From: Nyssa sinensis
Taxonomy: Eukaryota; Streptophyta; Magnoliopsida; Cornales; Nyssaceae
Assembly (NCBI GenBank): GCA_008638375.1
Contig: CM018052.1
Coordinates: 12,880,450 to 12,944,449 of the forward strand
Reading direction: 5' to 3'
Length of the DNA stretch: 64,000 nt
The translations under genes were made by a program, and so were the position numbers. The notes below the pieces were generated by a model that did not search any database, was not told the origin of the DNA, and saw nothing but the letters and a program-made list of their open reading frames with translations. Positions 11,594 through 23,719 of the stretch are shown piece by piece; within the stretch, counting starts at the first letter, position 1; every line of letters begins with the position of its first letter.

Positions 11594-14500
11594 AGAAGAA
11601 GAGAAAGGAAACCTTGGAGGAAGGAGGAAGAAGAAAGAGTCACTGTTAGAGGTAAAACATCAAAAAATTAACATTTTCTCTCTAGAAATATTCATGAATA
11701 GAAACTGTTTGAAGCTTAGTTATGCATGTATAATGTTAGATATGTGTTTTAGAGTTGAATTAGCATGAAATTAGACTATGAAAACACCTAAAAACATGTA
11801 ACCCAACAGAGGTCGCCATTGAAGACCTTGCTCATAGCAGGTCTGAACCGACTTCTTCTAAACCATTTTTGGTGTATCAAGGCTTCAAGTAGGTCTCACA
11901 AGCATCATGAAAACACTTATACGCGATCAAAAATCAAAAGAAACGAACCCTATATGGTGAGTTGCAGGTACGGGTTCTCAAAACAAACCTTACCAACTCG
12001 CTTCTAAACCCACCTTTACGAACGGAAACTGAATCCCCATAATATGGGGATCATGATAGAACAAGTCCCACGAGATTTGGTTAAAAAATAAGCAAGAACA
12101 AGCTAGTTACAGGTTCGGCTTATCAACCCTCACACTGTGACTTAGAGAATGATTCGAAGCTTAAAACTAATGAGATACGATGCCTTAAGATTTTAGGAAA
12201 CGATTGGAAAGGAAAACAGAGAAAATGGTTGCTCAGAATGCCACGAAATATCGACTGTAAAAAATTAGGGTTTATGATGAACAGTGTTGACCTTCGTGGG
12301 GAAGATGACACTGTTCGGGTTGGGACTAAAAACGGGTCGGATTCGGGTTTGGGTTATAACCGGATCCAACGGATTATGGGTTAAGTAGAACGACAACGTT
12401 TTGTTTAAACTTTAAAACATTAGGGTTGACGTCATCCTGACGTCAGTATTACGTGTAAACCAACTGAACCGGTTGGTTTACAAATAGACCAGACCGGTTC
12501 ACTTGGATTTGGACCGAACCCATTGGTTTTATAATTTAATTAAAAATTAAATAAACCAATACTTTCAGTAATTGCGGATTGACCCCAGAAATTCTTGAAA
12601 ATCCTACTGTGGCCCAACTGGGGGAAAATTTATTCAATTTGACCCCTGGAAAATAATTAAATAAATAAATAAATTAATTTAATTATTTAATAAATAAAAT
12701 AAAATGACTATTATGCCCTAATTCAACACTTGACCAAATAAAGTCCAAATTAAACATATGAATAGTGTATCCTTACTATTTTGGATATTCTAAGACTAAT
12801 GGTAGGGTCCGTTTTACGAGATGGAGCCCCGAAAAAAATGAGACACGTAAAAGGGTAAATGACCAAAATACCCCTTGTCCAAAATTAACAAGTTATTAGT
12901 ATATTCTTACTATCTCAGACCTTCTGAGTCTAATGGTGAGGTCCACGACATGAGATGAGGTGTCGAACATAAAGACACGTAAGGAGGTAAAATGACCAAA
13001 TTACCCCTAGTACCTCAAAAGCCAAATTAAAACTAGGGAAGGTCTAAATTTACTTTCTTTGACATCCCGGACTCAATAATGGAGTCCAAATTACGAAACA
13101 AAGTATAGAAAAAATGAGACACATAAAACGGTAAATGACCATTTTGCCCTTTTCATACAAAAGTCCGAATTAAATTCTAGAAAAGCCTAAATCGACTTTC
13201 TTCGACTTTCCGAACTCAATGGTAGAGTCTATTTGATCAAAAGAGATGTCTAAAATAAAAAGACATAAAATTTGTTGAATAGCATCTGTCAGATGACTAT
13301 AAGTTAAAGTAATGCCAAAGTACTAATATAAGGCATATACAAGGAAATGAATTACGAAAAGACACGACACGTAAATATGTGAAGTAAATAACTTTAATTT
13401 AAAGTTAATGGAGCTACCAGAAGAGTATAAATTGAAATAAATTAAATTCCTAACACATTAAATTGTGTCATAGGTTAAGAGTACGAGTTAAGTTAAGTAC
13501 ATATGAATTTATGAAATTGTTTTAGGATCTAATGCGATTTAAGCATAAGTTAAGGAATATCGAGATGATATTACAATGAATGTGAAGTTGATGAGATGTT
13601 TATGAATTGTTCTTAGGAACTACCAGGAAAGTGGGAAAGCACATTATTAGCACTAACCCTAAAGGACCAAGGTGAGTAACCCTGCATTCGAAGTAGAGAT
13701 TTAATTCCACGAGTTTCAAAGAAGTTTTGAGTTCAAGTCATGAAAAGTATTTGAATATCGAATTCAGTTTTCATACGCCTTCTGTTTTATATTACTCTGT
13801 TCAGATAATAAATTTACTTACAGTTCCTTTAAATATGCCTTGGCATGTTTGAGTTCTTTTTAAATTTGCAAAATCTCTGAGATATATTCTGAATTCGTAT
13901 ATTCTGAGAATTGAAAGTTCTATCATACAGTTATATACTTTGTGTTTGAATACTCTTAAATAGTATTTATGAGAAGAAGTCATGAGATAAAAGTAGTTTC
14001 TTGAAATACAAGATAACTGTGCATAAGCACGAGACAGGGTATTGGGGTTCACAAGGGACTCCATTATCCTGTGGAACCGACAAGCTTTTGGGTTCTACGG
14101 AATTCAAAGGATTGTCAAATGCCTGGTAGCAGGATCTAATCCCACAGGCAAAGAGATATCTCGACGGGAGTAAAACGGGAGTCTGATTCGAAACAGATTC
14201 CAAGAGTTAAAGTGAGAAGAAGAGATATTTGAAAATGAAAGCAGATTTTAAATCCTCATTTTCATATTTACATGTTTGAGTTTATACGTACTCTATTTAA
14301 AGAAGAACACATTTTTAGCTTGAGCATTTCACATGTTTAGAGCTATGAGTTTTATGGAATGCATATATTATGTATTCAGAGTTACAAGTTTTATATGAAA
14401 AAACATATGTTAGCTTGAATATTTTAAATGTTTCAAAGCTATGAGTTTTATGAATGCATATATTCTGTGTTCAAAAGATACGAACAATTGACAGTGATTG

Positions 14501-15046
14501 ATTTATAAACCTTTATAAGCTAAAACTACTGTTGATTGAAACCCCATGACGAATGTTGGAATTGCTCACAAGCTTAGATTAGCTTACCCGGACTTTGTTC
14601 GGATCCCCCTTTCAGGTGATTGACAATAGGGCTGATTTGAAGACGATGAGGATGAGCCTAGCTATTTTTGGAAGGGACATCTAAGTAGTTCTTTTGTTAA
14701 GTATCATGAACTTAAGATGTAACCCTTGTTTTAGTAAGGTAGTGAACTGTTATGTATTAAACCCCAAGGGGCAGCTGAACATGTATCTATTATAAAAGCC
14801 TTTAAGTTTTTAGTTATGCTCTGAATGTATGATCATGTGTACCATTGTGAATAGCGACAGTATCAGACGGATGTGCAAATTTTAAAATGAGAAAAGAAAA
14901 GAAAAAGTTTTTCACGCTTCTGGAACCACATAAAGCACATCTATTCGATACCGTCACTTATGTACGAGCCTTGCCCCAAGGCCTCCGGGCCGAAGGGTGG
15001 CAGTCCCAACTCGAGATCCGTGCAAGGTGGGTTTCTGGTCATGACA
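10967..15046 (+). repeat. Plus-strand LTR-C (5' LTR, 4.08 kb)
   Basis: Starts TGTAATACCCCAACCC and ends GGTTTCTGGTCATGACA, followed by a 3-base spacer and a tRNA-Met primer site at 15050. Its length agrees well with the 4.1 kb reconstructed for the LTR-C split across 17659-53329. The central part holds degenerate repeats of tagggtccgttttacgag-type text (12780-13260) that recur in other LTR-C and LTR-A copies. Two roughly 90-base repeats lie around 14310-14480. No coding capacity was seen. Confidence 0.82.
11551..11590. repeat. (GA)n microsatellite
   Basis: About 40 bases of nearly pure GA in LTR-C. GA-rich tracts also occur at the matching LTR position in other copies (35900-35940 and 38460-38480). 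Confidence 0.95.
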
Positions 15047-15049
15047 GAA

Positions 15050-15061
15050 TGGTATCAGAGC
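15050..15061 (+). other. Primer-binding site, initiator tRNA-Met type
   Basis: TGGTATCAGAGC lies three bases after the LTR end at 15046. This shows the upstream LTR is a 5' LTR that once led into an element interior. Only about 200 bases of interior (15062 to about 15264) remain before sequence inverted relative to the LTR start begins. Confidence 0.92.
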
Positions 15062-15898
15062 AATAAGATTAGGGACTTTGGAGAAGATTGAGTTGAAATT
15101 GAGGTTTAGAAGTACATGATATCAAATCACTAGGCTTACTTGAAAAACCTTAGTGACTTAAGAAAAATTAAGAGTAAGATTATGAGTTAGGTAGATTCTA
15201 TACTACCTAAAATATAAGAAGTACGAGTTTAGTAAGAAGGCAGGGTATGGGACCCGCATTATGAAAAGTAAGAAGGCGGGGTTTCAAACCCATAACCTGC
15301 AACTCGATTTTTGAGAGCCATTTCTTGGGCTTTTTGATCGCTGTTAGGGGTTTTTAAGACCTTGGAATGGTCTAGTTTCAGTCCCTATAGACCAAAATTG
15401 GATTAACCAGGGTTGGTTCAGACCTGCTGTCAAGGGTTCGACCATGGTGACTGTGTGTTGTACTTGGTGTTCTAGGACTGTTTTGTGGCCAATTTTCATG
15501 TATTACTCACGTACTAATATTCTAAACATCATTCAAGCATATATCAAACTTAAACAGCCTATACACATGCATGATTTCTAGAAAGAGAAATTTAGGTATT
15601 TTTGATGGGTTTACCTCTAGTTCTGAGATCTCAGCCCTCTTTCTTTCTCTGTTTCTCCCTTGTTCCTCACTTCTAAATTCCCAGAACCTCCTTCAATCTT
15701 TCCCTCACTCTCGGATGGCTCAAGAGTGTGTATATAGTTGTGTATATAATGGTATATGTGTGATCATTACATTTTTCTGATTGTCCCACCAAATGGGTTA
15801 GCCTAATTCAGGTTTTCTCATGAGTGCCTCCCAGTTTGAGCAGTGGCGAGCAGGCCATCATGGCCGGTTGTGTGGTTGTGTTTTGTTTTCCATGCATG

Positions 15899-15930
<32 letters not shown>

Positions 15931-16074
15931 TAATGTAATTTACACTCTTACACAGTTGGACACATATACACACCTCTCACCGACACACACACACCTTTAT
16001 TACACCTTGGACAATAGTATGCTTCCATATAATACACATGTATCTTCATGTAGATATATATATATATATATATA
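15899..16074. repeat. (TA)n microsatellites in the inverted LTR-C segment
   Basis: TA runs at about 15899-15924 and 16054-16074, separated by CA/TA-rich text. They correspond to TA-rich text near 11190-11310 of the plus-strand LTR. The ORF across them is repeat-driven and not credible. Confidence 0.85.
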
Positions 16075-16472
16075 CAAAGTAATTTATAATTATTTACATA
16101 GCACATACATTAATACTTAATTATTCATACATGCTATCATTAATTTCTTATATTAAAATAATTAATTACTTTAAAAATTAATTATTCTCTTAAATGTATA
16201 ATATTTACTCTAATCCTTTGTATTCTCGCAATGCGTGCCCAATTCTCATACTCGTATCGATGACCAGCAGTTGACGTAAAAATATACTTATCACGGAACC
16301 GACAAATTGGTGATTGCAACGAAAGTGATGTACAGTCGTCCTGAGTTTTCAGGACTATTACTAAAAGTCCGCGCGTCGGAGTCGAAACTGACCCCGTCTC
16401 TCAAGGTCTTGATCACTTATTCGTAACCCACGACCCGACGACCTCCTATTCAGGTCGGGGTGTTACAGATGT

Positions 16473-16576
16473 GGTATGTGTTATTTCTTCTAATATCATG
16501 ATTTTGTAACTTAATATTAGCTTATATAAACTAATTTATTTATTTTTCATTTTTTCAGGTTAATGAGAATGAGTAA
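16473..16576 (+). pseudogene. CACTA ORF2-like gene, last intron and terminal exon
   Basis: Right after the second gatgt comes a ggtatgtg donor-like start, then T-rich intron text ending tttttcag at 16558. A short terminal exon follows (GTT AAT GAG AAT GAG TAA, stop at 16574-16576). This fits as the end of the gene broken at 10882 and explains why the insertion duplicated gatgt within coding sequence. The following approximately 460 bases (16577-17040) look like a GT-rich 3' UTR. Confidence 0.5.
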
Positions 16577-17039
16577 ATGACAGACTATTTTCTTTGATGT
16601 TGGGCTTCTCATTGGATTATTGTTTTTTATGGTGGGCTATTGTTAATGCTACTTGGAGTTGGAGTTCATTCTAATTAGCACACTTTTTACTTGTTTGAGA
16701 CTTTTCTTTAGGAATTTTTTTTCCTGGTTATTTGGTTGTTGATGATTATTGTATTTGTTACTTATTTGATGACTATCTTACTTGGATATTGGGAGATTAT
16801 CTATCTTGGATTTTATTTGTATGGATATTAATTTGGATTTGAGTTGGTGATGTCAAGTGAGATTTTAATTTGATTTTATATGAATGGATGAGTTTTGGTA
16901 TAAGACATCTTATGTGTGGATTGATGTATTGAGTGTTTAGTGCACTTAATTAGTGAATGTGTTTAAATTTTTGTAGGAATATGTTAAAATTATTTTTAAA
17001 AGTGATAATTGATTAGGAGTATATTAGCAGCAGATTTTT

Positions 17040-17557
17040 TTCTCCATATAAAAAATTATGACAAAAGATAAACGCCACAAGATTGTTTGCGGCGTTTAAA
17101 GAATTATCACAAAATTAAATGCTTTTTGCGGCGGAAAAATAATTGTCAGAAATGACAAATGCCACAAATGTTTTTGCGGCAGTTGTAAAATGGTCACAAT
17201 CACTTTCAAAATTGTGGCGTTTGTTAAATGCCACAAAGAAAAAGGATTTAGCGACGTTTATACAATGGCCACAAATTGTTGTCTATTAGCGGCGGTGGCG
17301 AAAGTGCCACCAAATTAATGACAACTAGACAAACACCACTAAATGCGTCATTTATACCCATATTCGTCAAACGACACTTTTTGTTTTATCGACAAATCAA
17401 TTCGCCACTAAAAACACCACAAATACTTTGCGGCAGTTCTTGAAGTGCCGCAATAAAATTACGATAGAGGCATTGGCGTCAAAAAGATAAATCGCCGCAA
17501 AAACGCCACAAATGTAATTAGTGGCGGTTTTTACATCCTTTAGCGGAAAATATAAAA
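17040..17557. repeat. CACTA right subterminal repeat zone
   Basis: Many short motifs such as aacgccaca, tttgcggc, aatgccaca and gtggcggttttt in both orientations, denser than on the left side. These are likely accessory-protein binding sites, by analogy with characterised CACTA elements. Confidence 0.78.
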
Positions 17558-17586
17558 TGTCGCGAAAGGCCTATTTTCTTGTAGTG
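17558..17586. repeat. CACTA right terminal inverted repeat
   Basis: Reversed, it reads CACTACAAGAAAATAGGCC and continues tttcgcgaca, pairing with the left end. TSD tac follows at 17587-17589. Confidence 0.92.
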
Positions 17587-17959
17587 TACCCAAGGCCACA
17601 CAAAATATGTTTTTCTGTTTAGTCTCCCTAATTATGTGTGGTTTTGATATAAATTAACTGCAACACCCTGACCCGATTAAATAATAATTAAGTTGCTAAT
17701 TATTAATTAGTGACCCTTAATAGAATAATTAAGAAAATTTAATCGAGGAACAAACGATAATTTCAAAAATTCCAAGACCCTAATTAATGAGGTTGACTCC
17801 AGGAAAAATAATCTAGGGCTACGACTTATAAAATCGATACATGAAAGAGTGAATATTGAATTCAAATTCACAAAGGGAAAAATAATGTAAAAAGTTGAAA
17901 TGGCATTTACCAAATAAGGCCTAATGGAAAAATAACAAAAAGGAAGCCAAAAGTGCAAC

Positions 17960-18032
17960 CAATGGGTTTTGAACCTTTGACCTAAATAAGCAAGCACTTA
18001 AGCATCCAAAAAGATACCACTTGGGCTACCCA
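17960..18032 (-). other. tRNA-like module (A-box/B-box) in LTR-C, antisense
   Basis: On the minus strand a gtagcccaagtggtatc string (D-arm/A-box like, 18030 to 18014) is followed about 40 bases later by aaggttcaaaaccc (B-box like). The equivalent place in the LTR-C at 34844 has the same arrangement (35335 to 35270: gcctagttggtaac, then gggttcaattccc). It may be a tRNA-derived or SINE-derived insert inherited by the LTR family. There is no full cloverleaf, so it is not a tRNA gene. Confidence 0.4.
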
Positions 18033-18867
18033 CTTTTTGTACTAAATATTGCAACATATATGTATATATAAGACATAAAATAAAGCCCACACCTCCCAAA
18101 CTAACCAATCACATTTCATGCAACCTATCTAAATAAATAAAAAAAAATAAGTGTTTATATATATTTGATGTGTGATGTGAGTGTGTATCAAAATTATGTA
18201 AAGTGCTTGGCTATAGAGAGAAAGTGAGAGTGAGTTAGTGAGAGAAAGAGGAAGAAGGAAGAGAAAGAAGAATATGGAGGAAAAGAGAAGTCTTGAATTT
18301 GTTAGGGAGACCTTGGAGGTTCAGAAAAACAAACAGAGGAGAAGCATAATCAAGGTATAGCCACAAAATACCCTAGTACATGATTTTATTTTCCTCTAAA
18401 AATCCATTTACCTACTATTTTTAAGGCTTTATAAATGCATGCATGGCCCTTGCAGAGATCTGAAAAATTAGGATAAATTTTTTTGTTTTGCCGGTAGGGC
18501 ACTATTCATGCATTGTTTGCTGGCATGACACTACACATGCATTAGACATAAGTCATATTTAGATGTATATTTTGAGTATTCCATAGAAGATAAATATGGT
18601 TAGAATGTTAAAATAAACCTCCTGTAAAAATTTGAGCCTAATCAGAGACATTTTAAAAAATTAGACCAAAAGGGCATCCCGGGTGGAACTGGCCAAACCC
18701 GCTCGCAGGAGAAAATAAATTTTTTAGAAAATTTTAATTTAAAATAATTTTAAAAACTTTGGTTAAAACAAAATGTCTAATTGAGGCATTTCAGGATGGG
18801 TTGTAGTGTAACAGGGTCCCGGACTTATTAAGGGCAAAAGGGTATTTTCACCCCTTTGTCCCTTTAG

Positions 18868-18875
18868 TATAAATA
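18868..18875 (+). promoter_or_regulatory. TATA box of the 5' LTR
   Basis: TATAAATA about 418 bases into the LTR, after a pyrimidine-rich cacccctttgtcccttt and before tagccccttagagat. The 3' LTR has the same box at 29220-29227 in the same context. Transcription would start roughly 30 bases downstream. This is inferred from motif and conservation. Confidence 0.6.
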
Positions 18876-20565
18876 TAGCCCCTTAGAGATAAAATCTCAA
18901 AAATTGGTCTCAGAAGAAACAGAAGTCGTGCATGGAGAGAAAAGTGAAGAAAAACCTAGGGTTTTCTAAGTTTCAAGCCACCAAAATCTAGGAAGTTGTT
19001 CCCCACGTCAAGGGCTACATTCTCAACGGTTGGTTCAGTTGCACAGCGAACACAACTCCCTAGGGTTGAGAAAAACCTTTTTAGGTATGATATCTTACTA
19101 AGTAAAGAATAGGTTTAAGTTTATGAGTGATTTACATGTTGATTGAGTGATTTATATGTTTACTTGTTGTTAAAAATTCACTTAGGATGTAGTTGCTTTG
19201 AAAAAAGTAGAGTTGGTAATTTGTATACTTTTGTGTTCTTTGAGCCCTTTGATAATTTGTCAAAATGACGAACATGTAACTTGAATATATGTTTGATTCA
19301 TTATATTGTGGCTTATGTTGATGTGAATAGACCTTGTGTTTTGAAAGATATGATTGTTTAATATATTGATGCTTTGTGTAATTATGTGCTCTTTGAGAAT
19401 TGGTGATGTAATGAACATGTAACATAAGCATGTGTTTAAATTGATTGTATATAGCATATGTTCATGTGGAAGAAGTTGTGTGGTTTGAAAGTTAGAATTT
19501 ACTTTATAGATGATTCATGATTTAAGGTGTTCACCATGTATTTGATAAAATGCCCCATTGAAATTGCATAGAAAAATCAAGGCATATTGGCATATTGTGA
19601 TTCCTTGAAAACATAGTGTGGGTTGAGCACTTGGTGCTATGCATTATGAGGGTGTAGATCCTGTGGTGAAAAACCAAAAATTGGCCATTGCATTGGTGCC
19701 CAGTATCCAACAGGAGCGATCCGTGAACGAGTTTGGTACTCGTTGATCCAACGGGAGCGATCCGTAAATCGAGACATGGTGGCATAGAGTTTGCATGGGT
19801 GTGTCACGCATATTGCCACTGCATTATATTAATGAATTATAAGACATGTAGATTATAAATGTACACTTGCACATGCCACGCCTTAACTTTGTTCCGTGCA
19901 TTAGCACTATGTCATACCAGCAGTTGAGCTAACCTCTCGTGGGATATCATATTACAAATGAGGTTCCCAGTACTTGGGACTTGATGAAGTCTTGAAGAGT
20001 GGAGGAGAAATGAACCACAAAGGGTATTTGGCCCTTGGGGCATATTTTGAGTTGTATAAGGGCATAAGCCCTAAGCCATATGAAATAAACTTGTAGAAAT
20101 TTTGTATATTATGAAAACAATAGGTAATACCTTATATTTGTAATGAACATGAAGTTTGTAACATTTAAATTTCAAGTATATGAGTACATATGGTGGATTG
20201 TAAATTTAAATGATATGTGTTTAATTCTAATGAAATTGTGGCCATCGAGTAAGGATTGAATGAATAAATCCTTATTTATATGAAGTATTATGAATATTAT
20301 GTAGGAAAAGACTTAGAAAATAAAGGGGACTATGTTAAAATTTTTTGAAATTAAAACGTTTGTTAGGTGTGTAAAACACCCTTTAAATAGGTGGGAAAGG
20401 TGTCAAAAAGGGGGGTTTAAAAACCTTGAAGAAATGGGCTAAAAATGGGGAAAAAGTAGCGTTCAAAACTTTGGAAAAAAAATTTACAAAACAAAGAAAA
20501 TCAGTGCAGCAAACAGAGAAATTCAGCTGTAGTAAATACATTGCTGCTATATTATTTCTACAGAA

Positions 20566-20632
20566 CAGCCCCAGCCCCAGCCCCAGCCCTAGCCCCAGCC
20601 CACGCCCAGCCGCAGCCCCGCACGCCCTGCAC
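20566..20632. repeat. (CCCCAG)n-like GC-rich microsatellite
   Basis: About nine degenerate ccccag units in an otherwise AT-rich LTR. The 3' LTR has GC-rich but non-repetitive text in the same place (about 30938-31080), so the array expanded in one LTR or decayed in the other. Confidence 0.85.
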
Positions 20633-20740
20633 CCTGCAATGCCCTACCCCCTGCGCGCGCCCACTGCCTGTGCCCATACGCACACCTGCTGCCCAACCAC
20701 TTGTGTCCCAGCCTGACACCCCCCTGACACCAGCCCTTGG

Positions 20741-20853
20741 CCATATTTTTTAGCTATGTTTGGACACCCTTTTGGGCCATGTTTGGACACCCTATTGGGT
20801 CATGTTTGCCCAATCCTTAGGCCATGTTTGGCCACCTTTTTGGGCCATGTTTG
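20741..20853. repeat. 23-base minisatellite, about 5 copies (5' LTR)
   Basis: Units of the form (g/a/c)cacccttttgggccatgtttgg in tandem. The same array has about 8 copies in the 3' LTR (31110-31293). Confidence 0.85.
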
Positions 20854-21211
20854 GCCACTTCCTTAGACCAATTTTGGTAGACCTTTTGACCTATTCTTGG
20901 CCTATGTCCTAGGATATTTGGGGCCCATTTGGGCTATTGTTCCAAGGTGTACTTAGAGGGATTTTGGGGTTATTTTGGAGGCTATTTTTGAACATGACTT
21001 AGACTAATTTTGAACATTGATTGGGAGGCATATTTGATAGACATTAGAAGACCATTTTGGTTAAGTCAATAGCAAGTTTTCATTTCAAATCTTGGGGAAA
21101 CATGGGGGAATAATGCATAATCAACCAAATATATTAAATTGTCTTTTATTTCTTTTTCTTATTTCATTTCACTCACTCCCCGGGTTTGTGAGAATTCGAG
21201 GCGTGATAACG

Positions 21212-21223
21212 TGGTATCAGATC
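21212..21223 (+). other. Primer-binding site, tRNA-Met type, one mismatch
   Basis: TGGTATCAGATC, three bases after the LTR end (21209-21211 acg). The usual match is TGGTATCAGAGC, so one base near the 3' end has changed. Confidence 0.85.
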
Positions 21224-21226
21224 TTA

Positions 21227-22820
21227 GGATCGAATACTTAGAGACCATGGAGTGTTGTTGAACACGATAGGGCTGCGACACATGATTTGAAATTTTGGTG
21301 AGCATTGTGTAATGTGTAAGGACTTGTTATGTGTATGTTATGACTTATTATACTTGTTGTTTGTGAAGTATAAATTGTTGACAAGAACATGCTTAATATT
21401 CTTTTAATACTTATGTCTAATGTGATCCATGAAGGGTTATCACCTAACTATAAAAGTGAGAAATAATGAAAGAATTATAGAATTTTAAAGGAACAAATTC
21501 CAATAAGGTAGTAAACTGTAAATTAAAAGACACATAAGACCTTAGGATGCTAAAATAAGAATTGAGACTTGTGGAGATCCTTGTGTATGGACTGGACAGT
21601 GGATACTTAGAGTAATTGTACATAAAATTTTAGGGACACTCCTATGTTAAATTCTCTTGTGGAGAGATTTATTATTTTTGGATGACGTTCACTTAGGGTT
21701 AAGGTAGAGTAGGTCGAGGGAGAGGGAGAACTTTAGCTCTCGAACCTATATCAACCTTGGTAGCCACAATTGACGTAAGATCTAGGATCTAATGTCTTGG
21801 AACAGTGGATAGGGTTTAGACCTTAGGTTAGTTAGACTAGTTGAACACTAGCATAACTGGGGCATGTGTATATTGTATTGCTTAAATGGATTTTTTTTTC
21901 TAGTGAAAGACTACATTTAAATTGGGTGAGAACTTGTTATTTATTTATTGTAAACAATGGGTGGAGGTGGTAGACATGAGTTATATGAGTTATGAGTAAG
22001 CAAGTAGGTTTACGAGATGTGTTAGGTTATCAGGTGATGATTGATGATCATCATTTGTCTAAGGAGAATTATATAAACATGAATAGTTTAAAAATATTGA
22101 TATGGATTAATCCAGGTGATGATGTAATTGAGTTTTGATTTCGTGTTTAGGATGAATATTGATAAATTCAAGTGATGTGAATCTGAAAGTTAGGGGTTGT
22201 AATGATTCCTTTATTGAATTGGAATATGTTATTTTGTGGTGGCCTGTAGAGCTAACCTAGTGATGGATACTATTGACTTACCTAGTCCTATAAGATGATC
22301 GATACTAGTTGTGATGAAAATAATAAATTGATTAAATGAACTTGTGAATATGAGCCTTGTGAAAATAATGAGTTACATAAAATGGGCCTAATTGAGGTAT
22401 GAATTATGAACCTAGTTCTAGCTTAGTTTATAAGATTGATTCCAGAATTATGATTGAATAAACGGTAAATATTCATTGTTATTTTGGAGAAAATTGTGTA
22501 TTAGGTTAAGAGTTTGATGATACAAATTTTTGAATATGAATCTTGTGTTTAAGATGCGAATTGTGTGAATATACTCGGAGTGAAAATATTGTGGTTGAGG
22601 CATTAGAACTTAAGAGTTTGGATTGTTATATAACTTATGAGTGAATGGTGATTTTCACTTGTCATTTTAAAAATGTGTGGGTAAAAAGTTATGAATGAAT
22701 TTGATTGGTTTGGATAAAGTCATAAATGATTGTATTGTGTGGACCTAGATAATAAATATTATATTAGAGATGGATTAGTTGTTTGCTTTTCGGGTGAGTA
22801 TAGACTGCTACAGGGGGAGA
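21227..22820 (+). other. Decayed gag/protease region of the Tekay-like element
   Basis: About 1.6 kb where gag and protease should lie, with stops in all frames. I recognise no zinc knuckle or protease motif. The region is AT-rich with many tgaatta/gtgaat-like strings, suggesting heavy mutation or replacement. Confidence 0.5.
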
Positions 22821-23719
22821 GTGACAGTGTGCACTCCTAAGGGAGCTAGTTTTTATTTCACGAGGGATCGGGGGAATTTCTTAGTTCCACCCTTGTATGA
22901 CTCAAGGAGTTGGGGAGGCCATAGTTATTTGTAGGCTAGTTTGATAGCAGATAGGAGTGGGACTACAGAGAGTGTATTACTGCCAGTAGTGCATGAGTTT
23001 TCAGGTGTCTTTCCAGATGACTTGACTAGTCTACCGCCGAAACGAGAGATAGAGTTCACGATAGAGCTTATCCCAGGCACTATGCCTATTCCCATTCCAC
23101 CTTACCGTATAGCTCCAACTGAGTTGAGGGAGTTGAAGGAGCAGTTGACTGATTTGCAGGGTAAGGGTTTTATTCATCCTAATACCTCACTGTGGGGTGC
23201 TTCAACATCATTTGCGAAGAAAAAGGATGGGGCATTACATTTGTGTGTGGATTATAGGAGACTAAATCGAGTCACTATCAAGAATAAGTACCCGTTACCG
23301 AGGATAGATGACTTATTTGATCAGCTTAGGGGTTCGAGATGTTTCTTAAAGATCGATCTTCGATCGGGGTATCATCAGTTGAGAGTAAGGGAGGAGGATG
23401 TGGTGAAGACAGCTTTCCGCACTCGTTATGGCCATTATGAGTTTGTAATTATGCCATTCGGTATGATGAATGCCCCGACGACATTTATGGACTTGATGCA
23501 TCGCATCTTTACTCCTTATTTAGATCAGTTTGTAATGGTTTTTGTAGATGATATTCTGATTTATTCATCTTCTGAGGAGGAGTATACTTTCCACTTACGG
23601 ACTGTGTTACAGATTTTGAGGGAGCATCATTTGTTTGTTAAGTTCTCAAAGTGTGAGTTTTGGCTTCAGGAAGTACAGTTTCTATGCCATGTTGTATCAG
23701 GTAGTGGGGTGTTTGTGGA
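22821..23719 (+). pseudogene. Ty3 reverse transcriptase, N-terminal part (Tekay-like)
   Basis: The frame from 22821 reads the protease-RT linker (VTVCTPKGASFYF, FLVPPLYDSR), with one TAG at 22932-22934, then an open run from 22941. Visible RT motifs are [92 protein letters not shown] and an intact catalytic FVDD at 23541-23552. This is the palm and fingers of the polymerase that copies element RNA into DNA. The motif set is that of the Tekay/Del chromovirus group. The frame is cut after GVFVD by the solo LTR at 23720 and resumes at 27278. Confidence 0.9.

Larger units (their letters stand above)
10883..16467 (-). mobile_element. Outer minus-strand LTR-C (probable solo LTR), rearranged
   Basis: The ends are TGTCACTACCCG on the left and GGTCGGGGTGTTACA on the right, flanked by TSD gatgt (10878-10882 and 16468-16472). 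Read on the minus strand this is an LTR-C start (16467 downward) and an LTR-C end (10966 to 10883). The middle is replaced by a plus-strand LTR-C plus primer site (10967 to about 15264). Positions 10883-10966 are the inverted copy of about 14960-15046. Positions 15265-16467 are the inverted copy of roughly the first kilobase from 10967. About 2.9 kb of the outer LTR is missing at the right junction. It interrupts the CACTA ORF2. Confidence 0.7.
6623..17586 (+). mobile_element. CACTA (En/Spm-type) DNA transposon, defective
   Basis: The ends are CACTACAACAAAATAGGG on the left and, reversed, CACTACAAGAAAATAGGC on the right. They are flanked by the 3-base TSD tac (6620-6622 and 17587-17589), as expected for the superfamily. 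Both subterminal zones are packed with short gccac/gtggc-type motifs. Inside are a captured RAD54-like exon (8857-8995), the N-terminal domain of a TNP2-type transposase (from 9565) and an ORF2-like gene ending at 16576. The DDE catalytic part of the transposase is missing, so the element could move only with help from elsewhere. Without the nested LTR insertion (10883-16472) it would be about 5.4 kb. Confidence 0.9.
18451..21208 (+). repeat. 5' LTR of the Tekay-like element
   Basis: Begins TGCAGAGATCTGAAAAAT and ends GAGGCGTGATA (family end GGGGCGTGACA). It is 2.76 kb against 2.83 kb for its partner, differing by indels, by a short stretch near 18500-18540 absent from the other copy, and in minisatellite copy number. 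The LTR-A conserved blocks are present near 19645-19700, 19708-19775 and 20235-20255. Confidence 0.88.
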
